Shown here piece after piece: positions 17,514-24,352 of a stretch of 64,000 bases of DNA; the first letter of the stretch is position 1, and each line of letters begins with the position of its first letter. Both the position numbers and the translations under genes were made by a program. The stretch comes from Desulfolutivibrio sulfodismutans DSM 3696. GTDB lineage: Bacteria > Desulfobacterota > Desulfovibrionia > Desulfovibrionales > Desulfovibrionaceae. The DNA is taken from NCBI RefSeq assembly GCF_013376455.1, contig NZ_CP045504.1, positions 3,493,001-3,557,000 of the forward strand, read 5' to 3'. The notes beneath the pieces were generated by a model. It did not search any database. It saw only the letters and a program-made list of their open reading frames with translations, and was not told the DNA's origin.

Positions 17514-18316
17514 GATGCGTCCTTTGCGGAGGGTTCCCGGCTCCACCAGGCTGCGGCGCGCGTGGCCAGCAGATCCACGTCGCCCCCGGCGGCCACGTTG
17601 AGGAAGTTGCGATAGGTGCGCACGGCCTCCTGGCTGTGCGGGTTGGCCTCAAACAGCACCCCGAAGAGCCCGGCGTCCTCCAGGATGAGCTTTTTCGCGG
17701 CGGCCAGTCGCCTCGTGAACGACGGAGTGATGAATTTCTCGATGTCCCCGGCGTTTTGCTGGGCGGCCAGATAGGCCACCGTGGTCACGAAATTGAGTCC
17801 CTGCACGAAGGCCATGGCCCGGTCGTGCTCGTGCGGGTCGGTGCGAAACGCGACGAATCCCAACGTTTCCATGAACCTCTCGACGGCCTGCGCAGCCGCC
17901 TCGTCACGGCCCGGGCAGCCGGGCATCACGGCCACCCGCAAGGCCTCGGCCGTCCCATCCGCCCCGGTCTTCTCCCCGGTCGCGGGATTGGGGCCGAAAA
18001 GGGGATGCGTGCCCACCACCGGACCCTGATACGCCGACAGCATGTCCTGCACCGGCAAGACCTTCACCGAACCCACGTCGGCCAATATCGCCCCAGGTTT
18101 CATGGCCGGGACCACGCACCTCGCCACGTCGCCCGTGACCGTCACCGGCACGGACAAAAGCACCATGTCCGCGCCGTCCACGGCCGCCGCCACTTTCTCC
18201 GGCGTCAGCGGTCGGTCCAGCTCGCGGACGTCCAGGCCCGCCTCGCGGCACCGATTCACGAAAAGCCGCCCCATGCCGCCCCGCGCGCCCACGATGGCGA
18301 TCGAAGAGATGGTCAT
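17510..18316 (-). CDS. tyrA: Prephenate dehydrogenase
   Basis: TyrA oxidatively decarboxylates prephenate to 4-hydroxyphenylpyruvate. The 268-residue protein has a Rossmann start AIVGARGGMGRLF, LLSVPVTVT, DVGSVK and the prephenate-site GTHPLFGPN with the catalytic His. There is no fused chorismate mutase and no C-terminal ACT domain, so tyrosine feedback is probably weaker or absent here. It lies just after a GC-rich palindrome separating it from aroA and is coupled to trpE. Confidence 0.92.
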   Translation of the reverse strand: MTISSIAIVGARGGMGRLFVNRCREAGLDVRELDRPLTPEKVAAAVDGADMVLLSVPVTVTGDVARCVVPAMKPGAILADVGSVKVLPVQDMLSAYQGPVVGTHPLFGPNPATGEKTGADGTAEALRVAVMPGCPGRDEAAAQAVERFMETLGFVAFRTDPHEHDRAMAFVQGLNFVTTVAYLAAQQNAGDIEKFITPSFTRRLAAAKKLILEDAGLFGVLFEANPHSQEAVRTYRNFLNVAAGGDVDLLATRAAAWWSREPSAKDAS

Positions 18317-18323
18317 AAGGAGA

Positions 18324-18372
18324 GCCTCCGGCGGCCAGGGGGAAAAATTTTTGTAAAAATTTTTCCCCCTGG
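18324..18372 (-). repeat. GC-rich intergenic palindrome between aroA and tyrA, unit 1
   Basis: GCCTCCGGCGGCC (18324-18336, the reverse orientation of the shared module) leads into the hairpin CCAGGGGGAAAAATTTTT / AAAAATTTTTCCCCCTGG. It sits eight bases upstream of the tyrA ATG and so includes or abuts its ribosome site. Confidence 0.8.
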
Positions 18373-18487
18373 ACCCCCTTTCAAAAACTTTTGGCGCGGG
18401 CGCGGCGTTGCGGCGGCCTGCGGCCGACGCAACGCCGCGCCCGAGTGAGCGATTGCCCGATTCTGGGCCGTGTCCCCCGTCGGGGGG

Positions 18488-18557
18488 GTCCGGGGGGAAT
18501 CATTCCCCCCGGCAGGGGATGGGTTCGGGAAGGGGGCAGCGCCCCCTTCCCGAGAGC
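18488..18557. repeat. GC-rich intergenic palindromes between aroA and tyrA, unit 2
   Basis: Two more hairpins follow: CCGGGGGGAA-tca-TTCCCCCCGG, near 18497, and CGGGAAGGGGGC-ag-cGCCCCCTTCCCG, near 18531-18557. The second lies ten bases downstream of the aroA stop. Together with unit 1 the aroA-tyrA gap of 250 bases is filled with palindromes and has no gene. Confidence 0.7.
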
Positions 18558-18566
18558 ATGCGCTGT

Positions 18567-19880
18567 TCATCCTGTCACCTTGCTCCATTCGTCGAAGAAG
18601 TGCGGGAACGATTTGGCGACGCAGCCGGGGTTGTCGAAGCGCGCGGTCACGCCGCGAAGTCCGAAGAGCGCCATGCTCATGGCCATGCGGTGGTCGTCGT
18701 AGGTGGCGAAGGACACGGTGTCCTGGGGCGGGATAAGCCCCGGCTCGATGCGCAGCCCGTCGGGCATAACCAATGCCCTGGCCCCGGCCCGGGTCAGGTT
18801 GTCGGCCAGGGCCGCCAGCCGGTCGGATTCCTTGATACGCAGATGCGCCACATTGCGGATGGTCGTGGCGCCCACGGCCATGGCGGCCGTGGCGGCGATG
18901 GTGGGCACGAGATCGGGGCAATGCCCCATGTCCACCGTGACGCCGGAAAGGGGGGAGGGGAAGACCGTGACCGAGTCGGCATCCTGGGTCAGGCGCGCGC
19001 CCATGCGGCCCAGGATGTCCACCATGGCCGTGTCGCCCTGGGCCGAGTCGCGGCGCAGATTCACGACCTGGACGGGACGCGCGCCGAGCGCGCCTGCGGC
19101 CAGGAAGTAGGAGGCGTTGGACCAGTCGCCCTCCACCCGGCGCGCGCCGGGCTGGTAGCGGCCGGGGCGGCACAGAAACCGCAAGCGGCCGGGTTCGGCC
19201 TTGGTGATGGCCGCCGGATCGGTGACGACCCAGGCGTCGCCGCATTTGGTCTCGACGGTCACGGGCACGCCGCAGTCGCGCATGGCGGTGAGCGTCACGG
19301 CCACATAGGGCCAGGACACGGCCTTTGTGCCCGTGACCAGGATGGTCAGCGGTCCTGCGGCCAGGGGCGAGGCCAAAAGCAGCCCCGAGAGATATTGGCT
19401 GCTTTCCTCCAGGGTGATCTCGACCTCGCCCTCGGAGAGTCCCGAGGCCGTGATGGCGAGCGGCGGGCAATCGGGCTTGCCGGGAAAGGCTATCGCAGCG
19501 CCCAGGCCTTCCAGCACCCGGGTCAGTTCGCCGATGGGCCGGTCATGCATGCGGCCCCGGCCGGATACGGTGAAGAGCCCCTGCCCGGCGGCGGCCACGG
19601 CCACGATCAGGCGGCAGGTGGTGCCGGACTCGCCCACGTCCAGGACGGCAGGCTCGGCCGCGCCGCCCCGGGGCGCTCCGGCCACGCCGGTGACGGCGTA
19701 GTCGCCGCCCTTGCCTTCGATGCCCGCGCCCATGGCCGAAAGACACGCCCGGGTGCGCTCCAGGTCCTGGCTCTCCAGCACGCCCGTCACCCGCGACTGC
19801 CCCTCGGCCAGAGCGGCGCAAATCAGCAGCCGGTGCGAGACGGACTTGGAGGCCGGGGCGCTTATGACGACGGTGCTCAT
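18567..19880 (-). CDS. aroA: 3-phosphoshikimate 1-carboxyvinyltransferase (EPSP synthase)
   Basis: AroA makes 5-enolpyruvylshikimate 3-phosphate. The 437-residue protein has APASKSVSHR (substrate Lys/Ser/Arg), VGESGTTCRLIV, the DWSNASYFLAAGAL strand and LRIKESDRLAAL. The second motif reads GESGTTCR where many enzymes have GNSGTxxR, which is normal for class II-like or divergent forms. The ATG overlaps the pheA stop (ATGA). The preceding pheA gene reads open into it in another frame, which is a shadow. Confidence 0.93.
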   Translation of the reverse strand: MSTVVISAPASKSVSHRLLICAALAEGQSRVTGVLESQDLERTRACLSAMGAGIEGKGGDYAVTGVAGAPRGGAAEPAVLDVGESGTTCRLIVAVAAAGQGLFTVSGRGRMHDRPIGELTRVLEGLGAAIAFPGKPDCPPLAITASGLSEGEVEITLEESSQYLSGLLLASPLAAGPLTILVTGTKAVSWPYVAVTLTAMRDCGVPVTVETKCGDAWVVTDPAAITKAEPGRLRFLCRPGRYQPGARRVEGDWSNASYFLAAGALGARPVQVVNLRRDSAQGDTAMVDILGRMGARLTQDADSVTVFPSPLSGVTVDMGHCPDLVPTIAATAAMAVGATTIRNVAHLRIKESDRLAALADNLTRAGARALVMPDGLRIEPGLIPPQDTVSFATYDDHRMAMSMALFGLRGVTARFDNPGCVAKSFPHFFDEWSKVTG

Positions 19881-21028
19881 TCCTCGATGACCTCCATTTT
19901 GCCCGACACGTCGATATGCGGCCCGGCCGGGTAGCAGCCCAGAATGCGCAGGCTGTGGGTGCAGGCCCGCAGTTCGTCCAGGAGTTTGGCGTATTCGGCG
20001 CGGCTTAAGTCGCACTGCAGGTCGGCAAAAAACACGTATTTCCATTTCTCGCCCCGAAACGGCCGGGATTCGAGCTTGGTCATGTTGATGTCGCGCCCGG
20101 CCAGTTTTTCCAGGACCGCGTGCAGCGAGCCGGGCTTGTCCGGGAGGTTGAAGAGGATGGAGGTCTTGTCCCGGTTCTCCTGCTTGGTGTCGCTTGGGCC
20201 GATGATCAGGAACCGGGTCCAGTTGTCGGGCAGGTCTTCGATGTGGCTGGCCAGGACGTTTAAGTTGTGCATCTCCCCCAGACGGCTGTGGCCGATGGCG
20301 GCGGCCGAGGGCATTTTGAGGATGCGCAGGGCGGCGGCGGCGGTGCTTTCGGTGGGGATGATCTTGGCCCCCGGGAGGTTGGCCCGCAGCCACCCGGCGC
20401 ACTGGGCCAGGGGTTGGGGGTGGGAATAGACGGTCTTTATGCGGGCCAGCTCCGTGGCCTTGGAGAGCAGCGAATGGCTGATCTTGCAGTAGACCTCGGC
20501 CTGGACGAAGACGTCGTGGCGCATAAAGAGGTCCAGGCTTTGCCCCACGGTGCCCTGCAGGGAGTTTTCCAGGGGAACGAGCCCCAGGTCCGCCTCGCGG
20601 GAGGCCACGGCGGCGAACACGTCGTCGATGGAGGGCTTGGGCTCGAACTCCCCGGCCCGGCCCAGGGTGGCCATGGCCGCGAAGTGGGAGAACGTGCCTT
20701 CGGGGCCGAGGAAGACGACCTTTTCCGGGCGTTGCAGGCGGCGGGAGGAGGACAGGATCTCCCGGTAGATGATGCGCAGGTGCTCGGCGGGCAGGGGGCC
20801 GGAGTTTTCGGCCACCAGGCGTTTGAGAACCTCCTTTTCGCGGAAGGGCTTGAACACGGCCTGGTGGGTGCCGTCCTTGCGCTTGCCGACCTCGATGCTG
20901 GCGGCGGCCCGGCGGTTGAGAAGCGCCAGGATATGGTCGTCGATGTCGTCGATCTCCCGGCGCACCCCGGCCAGGAATCCTTCCAGGGCCTCGGGGGAGG
21001 CGGCGGGTGAGGGCTTTTTGGCGGCCAT
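19877..21028 (-). CDS. pheA: Bifunctional chorismate mutase / prephenate dehydratase
   Basis: The P-protein converts chorismate through prephenate to phenylpyruvate. The 383-residue protein has an N-terminal AroQ chorismate mutase (about residues 15-95, IDDIDDHILALLNRRA, VGKRK), then the prephenate dehydratase domain (FLGPEGTFSH, VPLENSLQGTVGQSLD, TRFLIIGP) and a C-terminal ACT domain with PGSLHAVLEKLA and the LESRP element known to bind phenylalanine for feedback. It starts four bases after the DHQ synthase II stop. Confidence 0.96.
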   Translation of the reverse strand: MAAKKPSPAASPEALEGFLAGVRREIDDIDDHILALLNRRAAASIEVGKRKDGTHQAVFKPFREKEVLKRLVAENSGPLPAEHLRIIYREILSSSRRLQRPEKVVFLGPEGTFSHFAAMATLGRAGEFEPKPSIDDVFAAVASREADLGLVPLENSLQGTVGQSLDLFMRHDVFVQAEVYCKISHSLLSKATELARIKTVYSHPQPLAQCAGWLRANLPGAKIIPTESTAAAALRILKMPSAAAIGHSRLGEMHNLNVLASHIEDLPDNWTRFLIIGPSDTKQENRDKTSILFNLPDKPGSLHAVLEKLAGRDINMTKLESRPFRGEKWKYVFFADLQCDLSRAEYAKLLDELRACTHSLRILGCYPAGPHIDVSGKMEVIEE

Positions 21029-21031
21029 GGC

Positions 21032-22006
21032 TCAGCCCTCCTTGATGTCTTCGGCGATGCGCATGCCGAAATGGCGTCCGGCCACGTCCGTGCGGCACAG
21101 GATCTCGTCGCCCACGCGTAGGGAAACCACGCTCACGGGCGAGCCGTCGGCGCGCACCAGCCGGATGGTCTCGGCGTTTTGCAGAAAGAGCTTGCCTTCG
21201 GTGTCGCCGATTCTGGCGGCCACGAGCAGCATGGGCCGCACCTCCACCTTGACCCGGCCCACCACGGCCAGGGAGGTTTCGCCCGTGGCCGAGACGATGA
21301 GCACCTCGTCGCCTGCGGCCAGTTCCTCGAGGTAGCGGGTCTTGTCCCCGGGCATGGCGGCGTAGGCGTGCACGGCCCCGGCGTTGATCCGGAAGGGCCG
21401 GGCGGCCACGTAGGGGTTGGACTCGGTCTCGGCGTGGACCAGGAAGGTGAACGCGCTGGAATTGCCCACCAGCATGCCCTGGCCGGTACGCAGCATGGAG
21501 ATGGTGTCCACGCAGACCCGGTGCCCCAGGCCCACGGGGGTGATCTCGGTGACCACGGCCGGGGAGAGGCCGATGGTTCCCTGGCTGATTTTGAGTTCGG
21601 CCACGATTTTCTTCAGATCGGCCGCCGCCTCGGGGAGGACCAGGATGCGGTCCACGCCGCGTTCCAGGATGCCTGCGGCCAGCTTGGCCTCGGCCAGGCT
21701 GGCGGCTTCGAGGCCGATGCCCGTGACCTGGGCCAGGATGTTCTCCACCGGGATGATCTCGCAGCCCCGGGCCAGAAAGACCGTGCGGCCCGAGGCGGCC
21801 AGGCGCACGGCCTCTTCCTCGTCGGCCTTGGCGGCCACGGCCGCGATGGCCACCCCGGACAGGGGGACCACCCGCACCCGGCCCAGGGCCTGGATTTTTT
21901 CCACGTCGGCGTCGTCGGCCAGGATGGCGTCCACGCCGGACTCAAGCGCCAGGGTGACGAACTTTTTGTCGAAGGGAACGGCTTTCGCCCAGATTTCCTT
22001 GCTCAT
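21032..22006 (-). CDS. 3-dehydroquinate synthase II
   Basis: This enzyme oxidises and cyclises 2-amino-3,7-dideoxy-D-threo-hept-6-ulosonate to 3-dehydroquinate. It replaces AroB in archaea and some bacteria. The 324-residue protein matches the family throughout, for example GRTVFLARGCEIIPVENILA, VGLGHRVCVDTISML, GMLVGNSSAFTFLVHAE and GAVHAYAAMPGDKTRYLEEL. It lies seven bases after the partner aldolase gene, as in other sulfate reducers. Confidence 0.95.
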   Translation of the reverse strand: MSKEIWAKAVPFDKKFVTLALESGVDAILADDADVEKIQALGRVRVVPLSGVAIAAVAAKADEEEAVRLAASGRTVFLARGCEIIPVENILAQVTGIGLEAASLAEAKLAAGILERGVDRILVLPEAAADLKKIVAELKISQGTIGLSPAVVTEITPVGLGHRVCVDTISMLRTGQGMLVGNSSAFTFLVHAETESNPYVAARPFRINAGAVHAYAAMPGDKTRYLEELAAGDEVLIVSATGETSLAVVGRVKVEVRPMLLVAARIGDTEGKLFLQNAETIRLVRADGSPVSVVSLRVGDEILCRTDVAGRHFGMRIAEDIKEG

Positions 22007-22013
22007 GACATCC

Positions 22014-22823
22014 TCATGTGTTGTCGGCCAGAAGTTCCATGGCCTGGTCCACGTCCCAGTTGCGCTGGACGATGCCGTGCAGGGCCTGGACGATGCGTGC
22101 CGGTTGGCGGTGCTGGAAGATGTTGCGGCCGATGGACAGGCCCGAGCCTCCGGCCTGGACCGAGTCGTGGGCCATCTGGATCAGGTCGCGGTCGTTGTCC
22201 ATCTTGGGGCCGCCGGCGATGACCACGGGGATGCAGCAGGCCTCGGCCACCCGGGCGAAACTGTCCACGTCGCCGGTGTAGGGCACCTTGACCACGTCCG
22301 CGCCCAGTTCCGTGCCCACCCGGGCGCAGTGGCGCACGATCTCGGGGTCGTATTCGTTTTTGACCTTGGGCCCCCGGGCGTAGACCATGGCCAGAACCGG
22401 CATTCCCCATTCGGCGGCCTTGGAGGTGACCTCGCCGAAGTGTTCGAGCATGTGCCGCTCGGTCTCGTCGCCCAGGTTCACGTGCAGGGACACGCCGTCG
22501 GCCCCGAGTTTGAGGGCGTCTTCCACGGTGGCCACCAGGATCTTGGCGTTGGGATAGGGAGACAGGGTGGTCGAGGCGGAGAGGTGGATGATCAGCCCCA
22601 CGTCGCGGCCGCGTCCCCGGTGGGAGCAGCGGGGGAGTCCCTTGTGCATGAGCACGGCGTTGGCCCCGCCCTCGGCCACCTGGTTGACGGCCTCGCGCAT
22701 GTCGATCAAGCCGTCGATGGGGCCCACGGTGACGCCGTGGTCCATGGGGACGATGATGGTGCGGTGGGTGTTGCGATTCAAGATACGCTCAAGTCGTACG
22801 GCTTTCCCCAAAAGCATGGCCAA
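22014..22823 (-). CDS. 2-amino-3,7-dideoxy-D-threo-hept-6-ulosonate synthase (ADH synthase, DhnA-type aldolase)
   Basis: This class-I aldolase joins aspartate semialdehyde and a deoxyketohexose phosphate to start the alternative shikimate route. The 269-residue barrel has [11 protein letters not shown], the Schiff-base strand VVKVPYTGD and [13 protein letters not shown], then [14 protein letters not shown] for the phosphate. It is the first structural gene of the aromatic operon. Its start is 133 bases downstream of the leader-peptide stop and 66 bases past the attenuator terminator. Confidence 0.93.
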   Translation of the reverse strand: MAMLLGKAVRLERILNRNTHRTIIVPMDHGVTVGPIDGLIDMREAVNQVAEGGANAVLMHKGLPRCSHRGRGRDVGLIIHLSASTTLSPYPNAKILVATVEDALKLGADGVSLHVNLGDETERHMLEHFGEVTSKAAEWGMPVLAMVYARGPKVKNEYDPEIVRHCARVGTELGADVVKVPYTGDVDSFARVAEACCIPVVIAGGPKMDNDRDLIQMAHDSVQAGGSGLSIGRNIFQHRQPARIVQALHGIVQRNWDVDQAMELLADNT

Positions 22824-22888
22824 CCCCCTTGCGGTTTTGCTGTTTGGCCTCTCGGCGGGTCGTGGGGGACCGGGATGCCGACGGGGCC

Positions 22889-22930
22889 AAAAAAAAGGGC
22901 CGCCGGCGTTTCGTGACGCCCGCGGCCCTT
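22889..22930 (-). terminator. Attenuator terminator of the aromatic operon
   Basis: On the minus strand AAGGGCCGCGGGCGT (22930-22916) and ACGCCGGCGGCCCTT (22909-22895) make a 15-bp stem with one mismatch and a 6-base loop, followed at once by a run of T. A terminator between a leader peptide and the first gene of the operon is the mark of transcription attenuation. Its left arm is complementary to a segment inside the leader ORF (22979-22988). Confidence 0.88.
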
Positions 22931-22955
22931 GGAGAGGCTTTGTGTGCGGTTTTGG

Positions 22956-23045
22956 TTACACCGCACCCCTCCCCAGACCACGGGCGTGACTAAACCAGTA
23001 CCAAAAATAAAAACCGGTGGTGGGGATGAGGTTGTGGTGACGCAT
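22956..23045 (-). CDS. Aromatic leader peptide (29 aa, FYFWYWF run)
   Basis: A 29-codon ORF on the minus strand ends 26 bases before the attenuator terminator. Residues 12-18 read F-Y-F-W-Y-W-F, seven aromatic codons in a row, which cannot be chance in front of a Phe/Tyr/Trp biosynthetic operon. The flanks are MRHHNLIPTTG and SHARGLGRGAV. By analogy with the trp and phe leaders of enteric bacteria, ribosomes stalling on uncharged Phe, Tyr or Trp tRNA would stop terminator formation. No clear Shine-Dalgarno precedes the ATG; it may be nearly leaderless. Confidence 0.85.
   Translation of the reverse strand: MRHHNLIPTTGFYFWYWFSHARGLGRGAV
22978..23021 (-). promoter_or_regulatory. Alternative RNA pairing segments of the aromatic attenuator
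   Basis: Segment 1 (ACCACCGG, 23021-23014), just before the aromatic codons, can pair 7 of 8 with segment 2 (CCCGTGGT, 22985-22978), just after them, enclosing the aromatic run. Segment 2 (ACGCCCGTGG, 22988-22979) can instead pair with the left arm of the terminator (CCGCGGGCGT) over ten positions including one G-U. A ribosome stalled on the aromatic codons would cover segment 1 and favour the second pairing. The pairings are read by eye. Confidence 0.65.
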
Positions 23046-23052
23046 GGGGGCA

Positions 23053-23082
23053 TGGATAGTCGCAAGGAGTTTGAGGTGTCAA
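23053..23082 (-). promoter_or_regulatory. Candidate promoter of the aromatic operon
   Basis: A perfect -35 TTGACA (23082-23077) is followed after 18 bases by a weak -10 TATCCA (23058-23053). Transcription would begin within about ten bases of the leader-peptide ATG, leaving almost no untranslated leader. An alternative promoter further upstream in the 23090-23160 AT-rich patch is possible. Confidence 0.45.
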
Positions 23083-23220
23083 GTTTTTTTCACGGTGTTA
23101 ATGCGGGTTGGCGGCGATTGGGGCCACGAGGAGGCAAAAATATTGAAAATAGGGCTTGCTGCGGCGCGTGGAGTCATCTAAAAGGCTTGTTGAAATCCGA
23201 CACCGCACGTCACCTGGCGT

Positions 23221-23372
23221 ACTCGTCGGATTTGCCCGTGCCTTCTTCCCGCTCCGGCCCGGGTTCTCCCGGGACCAGCCGCAAATCCAGATGCGGCGCA
23301 GGAATCGCGCGGGTGACAAAAAAGACATTTCTTCGCTTGACGTGGCCCGTCGAGATTGTTAAAATAATCACA
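23221..23372 (+). repeat. Tandem promoter-region duplication, unit 1
   Basis: This unit and the next (23405-23560) align over about 150 bases, offset 180-187. Shared blocks are CCGTGCC..CTTCCC, CCAGCCGCAAA, the A-run followed by ACATTTCTTCGC, and the -35/-10 block. They diverge by small indels and substitutions, so the duplication is not recent. Confidence 0.85.
23337..23365 (+). promoter_or_regulatory. Sigma70-type promoter P1 of aprBA
   Basis: TTGACG (23337-23342), a 17-base spacer and TAAAAT (23360-23365) form a near-consensus promoter. The -35, spacer and upstream ATTTCTTCGC are identical or nearly so in P2. Its transcript would carry P2 inside a leader of roughly 450 bases. Confidence 0.75.
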
Positions 23373-23404
23373 AACGTTTTCATGTGCTTGGCTCGCCAAG
23401 CAAA

Positions 23405-23560
23405 AGCGCCGTATTTTCCCGTGCCTCTTCCCTTCCTCCGGCCCCGGGATCCCTCGGGGCCAGCCGCAAACCCAGGCGTGGCGCGGGGAATCACGCGGGG
23501 AACCAAAAAAAACATTTCTTCGCTTGACGTGGCCCGTCGAGCTTGTTAAATTCCTCACAA
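23405..23560 (+). repeat. Tandem promoter-region duplication, unit 2
   Basis: Second copy of the duplicated region, nearer to aprB. The GC-rich inverted repeat GGCCCCGGGAT-CCCTCGGGGCC near 23440 is matched by CCCGGGTTCTCCCGGG in unit 1, so a conserved palindrome precedes each promoter by about 80 bases. Confidence 0.85.
23524..23552 (+). promoter_or_regulatory. Sigma70-type promoter P2 of aprBA
   Basis: TTGACG (23524-23529), a 17-base spacer (TGGCCCGTCGAGCTTGT, one base different from P1) and TAAATT (23547-23552). Transcription should start near 23560, giving a 5' leader of about 260 bases before aprB. Confidence 0.78.
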
Positions 23561-23822
23561 GCTTTCCGCGTTAAGGCTAAATAGTCTGCTATTCTGGGGA
23601 GTTGTCGACGCCCATAAGGACAAACGGCGCGCAATTCCCGGCCCAGGTGGAAGGCGTTCGGGCCGTCGGCAAGGGGCGTCGGCGCGCGGAGCGGCGAAGG
23701 GCGCCGGGGAGGAATCCTTCCCGGCGGTCGCACGTTCAAGGCCGCGTGAAATCACCCGACGTATTGCTATACGGTGGAATTGGCACAGGCAGCAATCAAC
23801 AACCAAAAAGTGGAGGACGACT
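23561..23822 (+). other. Long 5' leader of aprBA mRNA
   Basis: About 260 bases without a gene between P2 and aprB. A strong hairpin GCCGGGGAGGA-AT-CCTTCCCGGC lies at 23703-23725. The aprB ribosome site AGTGGAGGAC sits at its end. The hairpin could stabilise this presumably abundant mRNA; that is inference. Confidence 0.5.
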
Positions 23823-24314
23823 ATGCCTACCTTTGTTGATCCGAGCAAGTGTGACGGATGCAAAGGCGGTGAAAAAACCGCGTGCATGTACATTTGCCCC
23901 AATGACCTGATGATCCTCGATCCCCAGGAAATGAAGGCTTACAACCAGGAACCCTCGGCTTGCTGGGAGTGCTATTCCTGCGTGAAGATCTGCCCCCAGG
24001 GCGCCATCGGCGCCCGTCCCTACGCCGACTTTGCGCCCATGGGCGGCACCTCGATCCCCATGCGCTCGGCCGACTCCATCATGTGGACCATCAAGTTCCG
24101 CAATGGCAACATCAAGCGGTACAAATTCCCCATCCGGACCACCCCGGAAGGCTCCATCAAGCCCTATGACGGCAAGCCCGAAGGCGCCAACCTGGACGAC
24201 GAACTGCTGTTCACCGAGACCAAGCTGGTCGAGCCCAAGGAAGTCCTGATGAAGGCCTTCCCGGTGACCGAGTCCGACACCGTGCAGTGCTGGCTTGACG
24301 GTTTCTGCAAGTAA
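23823..24314 (+). CDS. aprB: Adenylylsulfate reductase beta subunit
   Basis: AprB is the electron-carrying subunit of APS reductase, which reduces APS to sulfite and AMP in the cytoplasm. The 163-residue protein has two [4Fe-4S] sites from CDGCKGGEKTACMYICP and CWECYSCVKICPQGA, then a beta-rich region and a C-terminal tail that wraps around AprA. Length is typical. GGAGGAC precedes the ATG. It is the first gene after the tandem promoters and lies 38 bases before aprA. Confidence 0.97.
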   Translation: MPTFVDPSKCDGCKGGEKTACMYICPNDLMILDPQEMKAYNQEPSACWECYSCVKICPQGAIGARPYADFAPMGGTSIPMRSADSIMWTIKFRNGNIKRYKFPIRTTPEGSIKPYDGKPEGANLDDELLFTETKLVEPKEVLMKAFPVTESDTVQCWLDGFCK

Positions 24315-24352
24315 TCTTTGCACTACAAGAATATAATAGGAGGAGACATCCT

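Noticed and set aside
18567-21098. An 843-aa frame covering pheA and aroA
   Set aside because: The N-terminal part is a shadow of pheA. AroA begins at its own ATG 19880 overlapping the pheA stop.
22778-23065. A 95-aa minus-strand frame covering the leader region
   Set aside because: It runs through the attenuator terminator in a frame with no ribosome site and no family likeness. The 29-aa aromatic leader in another frame explains the region far better.
23221-23560. Possible CRISPR-like repeats upstream of aprB
   Set aside because: There are only two units, about 150 bases long and centred on promoter cores, with no regular short repeats and spacers. They are a promoter duplication.
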